This document shows positions 8,831 to 17,138 of a DNA stretch of 64,000 nt, piece by piece. Both the position numbers and the translations under genes were made by a program. Numbering within the stretch: position 1 is the first letter of the stretch; each line of letters begins with the position of its first letter. Source of the DNA: Amycolatopsis sp. CA-230715 (lineage in GTDB: Bacteria; Actinomycetota; Actinomycetes; Mycobacteriales; Pseudonocardiaceae); the NCBI RefSeq assembly GCF_018736145.1, contig NZ_CP059997.1, positions 9,981,501-10,045,500 of the forward strand, written 5' to 3'. The notes under the pieces are model-generated. The model searched no databases. It was given only the letters and a program-made list of their open reading frames with translations, and had not been told where the DNA came from.

Positions 8831-9886
8831 TTACCGGGCCGGCGACACTCCCTCATGCGGTGCCCGTAGGGCCGCGGCTTCCCGGTCGGCGACGAGCGCG
8901 GCCGCTCGGTCCAGGAGGAACGCCCGACCGTTGCGCGACTGGTGGTGTTTGGCACGAGCGGGGATGACCTCGAGCGCGGCCCGGTAGAGCAGCCAGGTCC
9001 GGTCGCTCGTCGAGTAGTGCACGCCCAGAGCGCTGTATGTCCGCAGTGGCACCTGCATCTCGTGATACAGCGTCCCGAGGACGGAGAATTCCCAGCGAGA
9101 CAGATCGTCGTCGAAGTCGCTCGGTCCGCGCAGGCGCCCACGCGCGTTGAGCAGGGTGTGCTCGACAACCTCCGCCGCGTGCGGGATTTCGGGCATCGAC
9201 CGTCCGGTGCCGACAGCGGTCGACGGCATGCTCGGGTTCACCCGGGCGTGCTCAGCCAGATCCCGGTACAGCTCGTTGACGGAGGCGAACCGTGGTGCCG
9301 CCGCGGTAGCGGCGGCGGCTCTACCGATGATGCGTTCCGGTATCGGTGTCCGGGTGAAGGTCACCCAGTGGTCGAAGAGGATCTCGTACCAGCCGTGCTC
9401 TTCCCGCAACACGCGCTTCCCCGCCGCGGTCGGGAAATCATGCAGATTCGCCGGCACCGGAGCGATGAGGTGATATCCCCGAGCGGACATCGACAACTCC
9501 GAGTAGAGAATGTCCGGCAGCCGTAGCAGGTCCGCCGCGATGTCCGGTGGACAGGTAGGTTCGATGTCGATAACTACGAGACCGTCGGTCTGTGTTTGAA
9601 GGTAGAAGGCGTGGTTCCGCGCGTGCGGCAGCGCCACTGTGAGTTCAGCCAGATCCATGAGGCAGGTGTCGTTGAGGGCGAAAGCCCCGCGCAGCTTTCC
9701 GTCGTGCCTGCACGCGGTCGTGCATCCCGCGAGCAGGTGGCGGACGTCGATGGGTACTTTGGCTTCCGTGTCGTCGTCGCTGACACGACCGGAGACCGTC
9801 CAGCGCGACGCGCTCGCCACAGCGCGAATAGCGGTGTTGCCGTAGAACTGTGGGAACCACTTACGAGGGTGGGCTGAGATCGTCAC
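8831..9886 (-). CDS. primase-polymerase-like protein (archaeo-eukaryotic primase fold)
   Basis: 351 aa with a GTG start and GAAAG upstream. Seen motifs: VVIDIE (acidic pair D107/E109), SARGYH (H139) and WYEILFDHWVTFTRT (E168 onward). These resemble AEP motifs I (DxD/E), II (sxH) and III of phage and plasmid prim-pols such as the NrS-1 type. The C-terminal half resembles the variable region following the catalytic core. No helicase domain is fused; the SF3 helicase is a separate gene at 20636. Predicted to synthesise primers, and perhaps DNA, for this replicon. The second carboxylate being Glu rather than Asp is a mild departure. Confidence 0.72.
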   Translation of the reverse strand: MTISAHPRKWFPQFYGNTAIRAVASASRWTVSGRVSDDDTEAKVPIDVRHLLAGCTTACRHDGKLRGAFALNDTCLMDLAELTVALPHARNHAFYLQTQTDGLVVIDIEPTCPPDIAADLLRLPDILYSELSMSARGYHLIAPVPANLHDFPTAAGKRVLREEHGWYEILFDHWVTFTRTPIPERIIGRAAAATAAAPRFASVNELYRDLAEHARVNPSMPSTAVGTGRSMPEIPHAAEVVEHTLLNARGRLRGPSDFDDDLSRWEFSVLGTLYHEMQVPLRTYSALGVHYSTSDRTWLLYRAALEVIPARAKHHQSRNGRAFLLDRAAALVADREAAALRAPHEGVSPAR

Positions 9887-9931
9887 GGTCGCACGCTTTC
9901 GTTCACTCGATCACCGGGAACGCAACGACAC

Positions 9932-9972
9932 CAGGCCCCCCGTACCGCACAGACGTCAGTACGGGGGGCCTG
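9932..9972 (-). terminator. 14-bp perfect hairpin
   Basis: Arms 9932-9945 and 9959-9972 are perfectly complementary with a 13-nt loop. It begins 18 bp downstream of the minus-strand stop at 9990. Confidence 0.65.
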
Positions 9973-9989
9973 TCGCTCGCCGGTGTGGG

Positions 9990-10862
9990 TCAGCCTTGGT
10001 AGGTGATGCCGGGCTGCTGGTCACCCGGACCGGCGTGGCCCGTACCGGGCCGGTCGTTCGCGGCGCCGACCGCCACGGCAGCGCCCACGGCCGAACCGGC
10101 GTCCTTCAACGCCGTGTTCTCGGCCTCGACGCGTGCGAGCTTCTCCTCGAGGGTTTCCTCGACCTGTGGCGACCTCGATGCCGGAGCCGCGGCCGCGGAC
10201 GGCTGCGGGGCCGGAAGCGGCAGGCCATCGTTAGCCTCGGTGCCCGCGATGTCCTCCGCGGGGCCGACCGCGGACCCGTCCGAGGGTGCCTGGACCGCGC
10301 GGGGTGGACTCGCGAACACGATGCCGTGTGCGGCAAGTTCGTCGTCGGTGACGCCACTCGGGTTGAAGTACCGCGGGGTCTCGTGAACGATGACCTGATC
10401 GAGCGCGAGACCTCGCTTGGCGTAGTTCTGCGGCTTGTAGACCCGCAGCACGAGGGTGACGTCGAGTCCCTGGGCAAGCTCCTGACGGGAGTTGTCCTGT
10501 TCGTATGTGCCATCACCGGCCTTGGCTGGGATCGCGATGGGAGGCAGCTTCGACCCCTTGGAGTCGATTGAATAGCTCAACCCGGCGTCCTGCTTCTTCC
10601 TCGAGCGGTAGCAGCGTTCGGCGACGAACCGCTCCTCGAGCGTGGGGTTCGCTGGGTCGGTGTACTGAACCTCTGCCCCGGTGATGGTCGCCGTGACATG
10701 CGGTTTTCCGATCGGGTTCATGTTGTTCTGGATCCTGCGCTGATCGGCGGCCTTCAATTCATCGCCCTCGATCACGCTGGTGAGACGCGCGTAGCTGAGT
10801 GTCCCGCGAATGAACACATAGGTGCCTTCGGACAGCTGCTCAGCGGAGATATGGTTGGGCAT
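9990..10862 (-). CDS. hypothetical protein, possible ssDNA-binding or replication accessory
   Basis: 290 aa. The first 190 residues look like a compact beta-rich domain (segments such as TYVFIRGTLSYARL and PHVTATITGAEVQY). It is followed by a Pro/Ala/Gly linker, a short coiled coil (VEETLEEKLARVEAENTAL) and a Gly-rich tail: a folded domain plus disordered tail, as in many ssDNA-binding proteins, but no diagnostic motif is seen. ATG 10862 is chosen for its AAAGGA site. Neighbours are prim-pol (downstream) and an unknown gene (upstream). Function not assigned. Confidence 0.7.
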   Translation of the reverse strand: MPNHISAEQLSEGTYVFIRGTLSYARLTSVIEGDELKAADQRRIQNNMNPIGKPHVTATITGAEVQYTDPANPTLEERFVAERCYRSRKKQDAGLSYSIDSKGSKLPPIAIPAKAGDGTYEQDNSRQELAQGLDVTLVLRVYKPQNYAKRGLALDQVIVHETPRYFNPSGVTDDELAAHGIVFASPPRAVQAPSDGSAVGPAEDIAGTEANDGLPLPAPQPSAAAAPASRSPQVEETLEEKLARVEAENTALKDAGSAVGAAVAVGAANDRPGTGHAGPGDQQPGITYQG

Positions 10863-11414
10863 GGTGACACTGTTCCTTTTGTTCGGGTGTTTCACTGGCT
10901 GTCGAACTCTGCGCCATGCGCTGTTGACACTTTCCTGTCCCGTCGCGGTCTATCGCGAGCGACAATAACCGGGTGCCCGGGCGTCGTGCGAACACACCAT
11001 TAACAGGAAAATGCACCGGGGATTGTCAGATCCCAGGCCGAGAGGTCATGAGTGGGCGCCCCAACATCGCCCCGTTCGGCGGTGGTGGTCTACAAATCGC
11101 GGTCGTGCCACGACGAGTGTGGCAGCGTGGCGAACTACATGACCGGTTAACGTGCACGGGGCAACGACGAATCCCGCCGTGGGCACTCTCAGCACCAGCG
11201 TGAGCTGATCTCCTGGGCGACCGCGTCGCCGCGACGCCTCACCCGGGACCGGCGTAAGCCGGTCCACGATCCTCAGTGCCACACGTGAACCATCAGAACC
11301 GGTCCGGGTTCGGTCCTGTCACCGCGGGGCAGCCGGCGATATCAGAGGATAATGACTAGGTACGCCGTTGAATTCCGCAGCGGAACCAAGGGTGGATCAA
11401 CCATCACCAAACGG
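10863..11414. other. gene-free interval with a hairpin at 11246-11265
   Basis: No credible coding frame on either strand. Contains an 8-bp hairpin with a GTAA tetraloop (11246-11253/11258-11265), likely ending the minus-strand gene whose stop is at 11415. The remainder presumably holds the promoter for the 9990-10862 gene; no clear consensus is seen. Confidence 0.5.
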
Positions 11415-11963
11415 TCAGCCCAGTTCCGGTTCTGGTTCCCCGGGTTCGTCTCCGCCGGAGTCCGACTCGAGCAGGAAGCCGCGCACCTGGTCGTCCTGCA
11501 TCATGTCGCCCAGGTGGGCCAGGAACACCGCGCGCTGTGTGGCCTTGCGATCGACGACCGGATCGTATTCTCGCAGTGCCCGCATGTTGATCACCCAGCC
11601 GTCCTCGCGCGCGATGGCCTGGTCGAGCTCGGACCCTTCGGGCACCGCCATGCCGGTGTAATCGTGATCGAACTCCGGGGCCACGTCCAGACGCTGGTTC
11701 AGCCGGTCGACGTAGAGGACATCACCGCCCACGGGCATCCCAGCAGGATCGAACGCGCGGAGTTCGACCCGGTCGGCCCTTCTTGTGTTCTGCACGTGTA
11801 CCGACGCGACGGTCTCGTCCGCCAGAAATGACGTCTCCCCGAGCCGCTCGTGGACACGCACGCGTGCCTCGTAACACCACATGATGGTCCGGGCGTCGTC
11901 GAACCCGCGGGCGCGGCCTGAGCCTGAGCGGTCGTGCGTGGGTCGATCGTCGGCTCGCCTCAT
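11415..11963 (-). CDS. hypothetical protein (182 aa)
   Basis: Soluble acidic protein with no recognised domain. It begins RRADDRPTHDR and ends in a Glu/Pro-rich tail. Start 11963 has GAGG seven bases upstream; the longer in-frame version (to 12020) adds only unlikely residues. It is a single-gene unit, with a hairpin about 150 bp downstream and a 700-bp gene-free stretch upstream. Confidence 0.6.
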   Translation of the reverse strand: MRRADDRPTHDRSGSGRARGFDDARTIMWCYEARVRVHERLGETSFLADETVASVHVQNTRRADRVELRAFDPAGMPVGGDVLYVDRLNQRLDVAPEFDHDYTGMAVPEGSELDQAIAREDGWVINMRALREYDPVVDRKATQRAVFLAHLGDMMQDDQVRGFLLESDSGGDEPGEPEPELG

Positions 11964-12677
11964 CACAGGTCCTCGACCATCGTTCTGACTGTGTCGACAT
12001 CCCTCACGAGGTTTCCCCATGATCCAACTCCCTGCGTGCCATACCCGCTGGCGGGCATTCGTTCTCTGCGGCGCCGCCCGACACCATGGAGGGCATCACC
12101 GGCCGCACGGCCTCGGTCTCGCGGGACCGCAGGGCGACGCCAGCGCGCACCCGCGTACCCGGAGGGGATGGACACGGCCACTCTCCTGGCTCCTGGCAGC
12201 GCGCTCAATGTCACTCATCGCGCGGCGTCCGAGGCCACGTCGTTGTGGTCTACCCGCGTCCATCGCGTGAGCCGCACGGCGGTGCCGCCCGTCCGGCCTG
12301 CTCGTGATCGAGCTTATGGCCGCCGGTGCACAATGCAAACAGATCACGGGTGTTACATCGCAACTGTGCACGACCGCGTCGCGAGCAAGGCGGGCGTACG
12401 ACAGTGAACTCCGGGTGCGAAGCCGCAGGCCCTGTGCCTGCGGCGGAGGCCCGAACGTCGGGCGCGCAGCGCCCCGACCACGGCACGGATCTTCTCAGTC
12501 GCCGATAGTCGTATCTCCGCTTGGAGTCACGCGAGCAGGATTGGTCACGTCAGGTGCCGACTCGCGTGATACCGCGAGGTGTGGTTCTCCCCTATCCCGA
12601 CGCCGTCGACGCGCGAGGAACGGCGGCACCTGAGCCCCGGGAGACCGCAGCTGATCCCTTCGGATGACCTCCGCTGG
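11964..12677. other. gene-free interval
   Basis: No convincing gene. A 9-bp inverted repeat (12527-12535/12561-12569) lies about 110 bp past the minus-strand stop at 12678 and may terminate that transcript. Open frames here are low-complexity shadows without ribosome sites. Confidence 0.45.
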
Positions 12678-13349
12678 TTATTCGTGGTCCATGGGGCGAG
12701 CGCGGATCGCGGCGGCGTGCGCCGCGCAGTACTCACCATCGTCCGCCCGGGCGAGGCAATAGCCACCATCCTCTCGAGAGACATGGGGGATGACTTGGTA
12801 GGCACACGGGACGAAGGCCACAGCGTCGTTCTCGATGATCGTGGCGATGCGGCGACGGGTCGTGAGATCCACCTCGGTGCTGTACGCGTGAGGATGGTCG
12901 GCGTGCCGGGCGGCCAGTGTCGCACGAATTCCGTCGAGTTTCGCCGTCGCGGCGTCGGCCCGTTTCTTCTCGGCAAGCCAGGCCTCCCGATAGGTGTCGA
13001 CGGCGGATCCCGCCGACGTGGAACACTCATGGCTAACGTCCCCTCTGGACCGGCGCCTCGTGTTCCGAAAGAGCTGGGGCCACAACGGTTCGATGGTCAC
13101 CACCAGGAGCGTCGGCTCGTCGGGTTGAGGCGCACGCTGCTTCCACCGTCTACGCAGCCGCGCGGCCTCATTCTTCGCGGTGTTCCGTTGCGCGAACGGT
13201 CCAGAGGTGCGAGCGAATGTCGTTGTCCTGCCGGACTTCCGGTGGGCATGCTGCAGGACGCACACGACGACGAACCCGTTTGTCTCGGCCTCGTACAGAG
13301 CGTCCCACGATGGGTACGTCGTGTCGGTGTCAGGGCTGTAGACGTCCAT
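12678..13349 (-). CDS. hypothetical protein (223 aa)
   Basis: Basic central region (RLRRRWKQR and RNTRRRSRG), an Ala-rich helix with a coiled-coil look (about 115-145) and a C-terminal part with two Cys and two His (GGYCLARADDGEYCAAHAAA), possibly metal-binding. AAAGG precedes the ATG at 13349. Its neighbour is the WhiB-HTH gene, 134 bp upstream on the same strand. No family recognised. Confidence 0.6.
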   Translation of the reverse strand: MDVYSPDTDTTYPSWDALYEAETNGFVVVCVLQHAHRKSGRTTTFARTSGPFAQRNTAKNEAARLRRRWKQRAPQPDEPTLLVVTIEPLWPQLFRNTRRRSRGDVSHECSTSAGSAVDTYREAWLAEKKRADAATAKLDGIRATLAARHADHPHAYSTEVDLTTRRRIATIIENDAVAFVPCAYQVIPHVSREDGGYCLARADDGEYCAAHAAAIRARPMDHE

Positions 13350-13483
13350 CTCGGACCTTTCGTCGCATCACGACTGATTGTGTTGTGTTCATGTGGATCT
13401 GCTCGCCGACGGGCCTGGCGGGGTGTATCCGACAGCTCGCGGACTGGCGCTCGGACACGGTCCCACCATCAAGGGGCACGAGA

Positions 13484-13924
13484 TCAGGCCATCCGGCGCG
13501 GGTGCTCGTCTCTCTGCCGCTGCCTCCCGAGCACTCGGTACACCGTCTGGTCGGACACTCCGATCTTCGCGGCGATGGCGGGTGCGGTGAAGTGCTGTTT
13601 CGCCAGGGCGACGATGGTGTCGTCTCGGTCGCGTCTGCGCAGTTGAACATGCGTCAGCGGCGGGGCAGCTACGTCGCGTCTGATCCGGCGTCGCTCCCGC
13701 GGGGAGAGACCGCCCCAGACTCCGAAACGCTCGTCGTTACGCAACGCGTCGAGGAGGCACTGCGCCTGGACGTCACATCGTGCGCAGATGCGTTTCGCCT
13801 CGACAACACGGCCTCCCCTGTCCGGGAAGAACGCGTCGGGATCCGCCTCGCGGCACAGGGCGTCTTCCCGCCACGTCTCGTCATCATCGACGGTGACGTC
13901 GAGTTCCCCGTCCATCTTGGACAT
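13484..13924 (-). CDS. WhiB-family Fe-S regulator fused to a C-terminal helix-turn-helix
   Basis: 146 aa. Four cluster-ligand cysteines C24, C47, C50 and C56 (spacing Cx22Cx2Cx5C) and the G[VI]WGG turn (GVWGG, 68-72) define a Wbl protein, a family confined to Actinobacteria and their phages and plasmids. Residues 99-134 (IVALAKQHFTAPAIAAKIGV..TVYRVLGR) form a resolvase/sigma-type HTH, an addition absent from ordinary Wbl proteins, which bind sigma factor rather than having their own HTH. GGGAGG precedes the ATG. Probably a regulator of this replicon's genes and possibly of the host. Confidence 0.9.
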   Translation of the reverse strand: MSKMDGELDVTVDDDETWREDALCREADPDAFFPDRGGRVVEAKRICARCDVQAQCLLDALRNDERFGVWGGLSPRERRRIRRDVAAPPLTHVQLRRRDRDDTIVALAKQHFTAPAIAAKIGVSDQTVYRVLGRQRQRDEHPRRMA

Positions 13925-14083
13925 GGCGGTACCTCCCTCGGCGCTGGGGTGCCGTTGTGCTCCCGCGGTGCCTCCAACACCGCCAGCAGCGAACGGCCGT
14001 GGGTTCCGGCGTTAGTGTGGTTGTGCGCGTCTCCGGTGGTGCCGGCCCGCGCTTGGTCGCCACACGTGCGCGACCACGGCCGT

Positions 14084-15742
14084 TCAGAGCCGCTCGGAGA
14101 GCCAGAGGTCGTTGAGGTCGTCGTGGATCTCCTCCTCCAAGGCGGTGAGCAGTATGTCCTCACCGGACACAGCGTCGAGGAGTTTGTCCTGGACCTGTTG
14201 CTTGCCAGCGAGAACCCCGGGAATGCGTTCATCCTGGGTCCCCTTGGTGATGAGCCGATGGATGGTGACCGGCCGGGTCTGCCCAGGACGGTGCAGCCTG
14301 GCGTTGGTCTGCAGGTAGTGTTCGAGCGAGAACGGAAGCGTGTACCAGATCATCGTCGAGCCGCCGTCCTGAAGGTTCAGTCCGTGGCCGGCGCTGGCCG
14401 GATGCAACAGCATCACAGGGATCTGTTTGGCGTTCCACCGGTGGACCATGTCTCGCGATTTGTTGAAGTGCTGTGCGTCCACGCCCGCTTTCCTGAAGCG
14501 CGCGAGCAGTTGTTCGAGGTCCGAGCGGAAGTGGTAGGCGATGAGCATGGGCTCTCCGCCGTTGTTGCGCACCAGGTATTCGGCCATCGCGAGCTTCTTG
14601 TCGTGGATGACCTCGTACTGTCCCTTGGTCGCCGGGTCGTCCGGGTCCCCGGTATAGAGCGTGCCGGAGGCGAACTGCATGAGTTTGAGGGTGAGCACCG
14701 CCTGGTTGTCGGCGACGATCGACTCGACGCTTTGGGTGAGTTCGCCGTCGTCGCCGAGGTAGGTCTTGACGAGGTCGAGGACGAGGTCGCGCCGGAAGTC
14801 CTTGTATGCCCGCAGCAGGTCCGGTGTCAGGGTGACGTTGACATTGTCAATGCTCAGTCCGGGCAAGGTCAGGGTGGTGTTTTTGGCGCTCATCACCACG
14901 TGCGAGACCGCCTGGTGGATCTCCTCCTCGGCGTTCGCGGTCGGGATCCATTTCGCCGGTGTCGTCGTACCGGGCACCATCTTGGGCGTGAACCAGCGTT
15001 CTCGGAACTCGGTGATGTTCTTGCCCAGCGCCTCGCCCTGGTCCAGCAGGTAGATCTGGCTCCACAGGTCGTGCAAACCGTTCGGGCTCGGTGTGCCGGA
15101 CAGTTCGATAAGCCGGGTGATCGCGGGCCGCACCCGCTGGAGCGCCTTGAAGCGCGCGCTGGTGTGGGACTTGAAGCCTTGGGACTCGTCGATGATCACC
15201 GTCTGGAAAGGCCAGATGATCGTGTCACGGCTCGTGCCGTCGGGACCGACGACCGACTGGATCGGCATCTGATCGATCAAACCGGTCTGGCACTGTCGGC
15301 AGGGCAGCCCGTTGTCACCGGCTCCGCGGCAGGTCGCGCACCTCTTCGCCGCGGGGCGAGTGATCAACTCCTGGTTGACGAAGTACATCGTCGGAGGATC
15401 AGTGAAGACGTCCCGGAACCGCTCCAGTCGCTTCTTCGTGGAGAGCCTCGTGTCGTTGTCGTTGACGATCAATGATTTGGTCCTGATCGGGAACGACCAT
15501 TTCTGGATCTCGTCGATCCACGTGGACCTCGCGATCGCGATGGGAGCGATGACAAGAATATGACCTATCGGCCGCACGGTTTGCAGGACGGTGAGCGTCG
15601 CGAGTGTCTTGCCGCCCCCGAGGTTGATCCACGCACCAGCGTAGGGCCGGTCGACGACGAAATCATGAATTTGCTGCTGATGCGGCTCCAGCAGGACTGG
15701 TCTTCCCCGGGGTGGCGATGGCGAGGTGGGGGTGACAGTCAT
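14084..15742 (-). CDS. SNF2/SF2 DEAD-like helicase with zinc-binding insertion
   Basis: 552 aa. Walker A LGGGKT (41-46), motif II DESQ (185-188, the phage-type variant of DEAH), motif III SGTPSPN, motif V GHGLNLQ, motif VI ARLHRPGQ. Between motifs Ia and II is a CxxC-x9-CxxC insertion (C135, C138, C148, C151), a zinc knuckle. Related phage and plasmid SNF2-like proteins act in replication fork remodelling or recombination. Strong GAGGAGG site upstream of 15742. The nearby VRR-NUC and polymerase genes suggest a joint role in recombination-dependent replication. Confidence 0.85.
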   Translation of the reverse strand: MTVTPTSPSPPRGRPVLLEPHQQQIHDFVVDRPYAGAWINLGGGKTLATLTVLQTVRPIGHILVIAPIAIARSTWIDEIQKWSFPIRTKSLIVNDNDTRLSTKKRLERFRDVFTDPPTMYFVNQELITRPAAKRCATCRGAGDNGLPCRQCQTGLIDQMPIQSVVGPDGTSRDTIIWPFQTVIIDESQGFKSHTSARFKALQRVRPAITRLIELSGTPSPNGLHDLWSQIYLLDQGEALGKNITEFRERWFTPKMVPGTTTPAKWIPTANAEEEIHQAVSHVVMSAKNTTLTLPGLSIDNVNVTLTPDLLRAYKDFRRDLVLDLVKTYLGDDGELTQSVESIVADNQAVLTLKLMQFASGTLYTGDPDDPATKGQYEVIHDKKLAMAEYLVRNNGGEPMLIAYHFRSDLEQLLARFRKAGVDAQHFNKSRDMVHRWNAKQIPVMLLHPASAGHGLNLQDGGSTMIWYTLPFSLEHYLQTNARLHRPGQTRPVTIHRLITKGTQDERIPGVLAGKQQVQDKLLDAVSGEDILLTALEEEIHDDLNDLWLSERL

Positions 15743-15868
15743 GATGTGTGCCTCCTCTCTGACTTGACCGACGACACACCGTTGAGGTCACGTTCTTACT
15801 CAGGCCCACGTGATCCCCGCTGACTACGACAGACCGAGCCGAGCGGCCCTGTGGTGGATGCCGGGGCC

Positions 15869-16099
15869 TCAGTCGCCGCGCTCGTCATACGCCTCGCACT
15901 CGGCGATCCTGGAGCTCAGCTCCGTCCAGTTCACCAACTCGACGATCGCGATCGGTTCCCCGTACGGACGAAAGCGCTCCTGAAAGAATTTCCAAGAACC
16001 GGCATCGAAGAATGTACTCTTGTGCGCCCGTGGACCCCACACGACATCGTGACCATCGTACGTGCGAACAAGCAACCCAAACCGCACCTTACGCGGCAT
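15869..16099 (-). CDS. hypothetical protein (76 aa)
   Basis: Small protein beginning PRKVRFGLLVRTYDGHD, mixed alpha/beta composition with an acidic C-terminus. GGAGGAG lies at good spacing before the ATG at 16099. It lies between the VRR-NUC and SNF2 genes on the same strand and may be co-transcribed. No domain recognised. Confidence 0.65.
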   Translation of the reverse strand: MPRKVRFGLLVRTYDGHDVVWGPRAHKSTFFDAGSWKFFQERFRPYGEPIAIVELVNWTELSSRIAECEAYDERGD

Positions 16100-16192
16100 A
16101 ATATATCTCCTCCAGAAGTCTCTTATTCTCGATACCCACCAATGCTGATCTGTTGCGACACGACCTTCCGGCGAACCACCATGACCCTCGTT

Positions 16193-16516
16193 TCACTCAG
16201 ATCGGGCGCGGCCGGAGCCACGTCGCCGGAGACAGGAAACAAGCTCGTCGACCGCGACCGTGCTGTCGACGACGTGCACCTCGCCGCCGAAGCGGCGGAT
16301 CTTGGTGTGCATGAGGCGCTGGCGACGGGCGAGCCCACCTCGGGGACGTTTGACCTCGACGAAGACGGTGCCAACCGTAGGGGTGACAATGATCCGATCC
16401 GGCACTCCCCCACGAGCAGGCGAGACGAATTTCAGGCAGAGAAACCCGCTCTCGCGGCATCGCAGGAGCAGGTAGCGTTCGACGTTCTTTTCTCGCTGGC
16501 TGCCGGTGCGTGCCAT
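16193..16516 (-). CDS. VRR-NUC domain nuclease
   Basis: 107 aa stand-alone PD-(D/E)xK-type nuclease. Seen: an N-terminal helix with Glu (SQREKNVERYL), KFVSPARGGVPDR with the catalytic Asp, and VFVEVKRP (ExK), followed by Q/H residues; this is the VRR-NUC layout. Single-domain phage and plasmid VRR-NUC proteins cleave branched DNA such as Holliday or flap structures. The ribosome site is weak. Adjacent to the SNF2 helicase and near PolB, consistent with processing of replication or recombination intermediates. Confidence 0.85.
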   Translation of the reverse strand: MARTGSQREKNVERYLLLRCRESGFLCLKFVSPARGGVPDRIIVTPTVGTVFVEVKRPRGGLARRQRLMHTKIRRFGGEVHVVDSTVAVDELVSCLRRRGSGRARSE

Positions 16517-16578
16517 CCTGAACTCAGATCTCGCGCTCGATCACGTCCGCGGATCCGCGCATCGCGGGACTTCGACAC

Positions 16579-17088
16579 TCACGTCGTGTTCCTGTCCGAT
16601 TCATTGCCCCGCGCGTGCGCATCGATCCAGTTATCGACGTAGTCGTGCAGCAACTCGTGCCCGCCGCGACCATTTCCAACCCGGTCGTAGGGAAAACTCG
16701 TCATCACCGCATGGCCCAGCAACGTCTCGATGTCAGAAGCACCTACGACGGCGTCCACGCCTGGACCACAGTCCACGGTGACGCTGCCGGTGAGGGTGGA
16801 CGGCCGGGTTTTGGGGTGCAGCCAGTCTTGGCCACAGTCGGTGCCCGTGATGACGTAGTAGTCCGCACCGGCGCTGATCTCGATGCGCGACGATCCTGCT
16901 GTGATGCGGAGCATCGGGGAACCCTTGCCCTGCTGTCCTATCGTGTCCAGGAGGGCCGAGAAGAAGTCCTGCTGGATGTGGGCATCTGGTCGTTGCTCGA
17001 CCTTGGCTCTGATTCGCGCGAGGTTGTTCTCGGCAATCGAACTCGCGGCAGGGACATCATTGAGTTCCGCCCTGCGGTCGTCGGACAT
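16579..17088 (-). CDS. hypothetical protein (169 aa)
   Basis: Beta-rich central region (PMLRITAGSSRIEISAGADYYVITG) flanked by helical ends. No known domain. The start at 17088 (MSDDRR) is supported by AGGAAGGA; the longer open frame to 17484 is out-of-frame noise over the polymerase gene. It starts 51 bp after the polymerase stop and is likely in the same transcript. Confidence 0.65.
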   Translation of the reverse strand: MSDDRRAELNDVPAASSIAENNLARIRAKVEQRPDAHIQQDFFSALLDTIGQQGKGSPMLRITAGSSRIEISAGADYYVITGTDCGQDWLHPKTRPSTLTGSVTVDCGPGVDAVVGASDIETLLGHAVMTSFPYDRVGNGRGGHELLHDYVDNWIDAHARGNESDRNTT

Positions 17089-17138
17089 CGAAAGATCCTT
17101 CCTGTGTCTGATTGGTGGTCTCGGATTGCCCGCGGTGC

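Noticed and set aside
13217..15475. 752-codon plus-strand open frame
   Set aside because: Antisense to the WhiB and SNF2 genes, with no protein-like composition or start signal.
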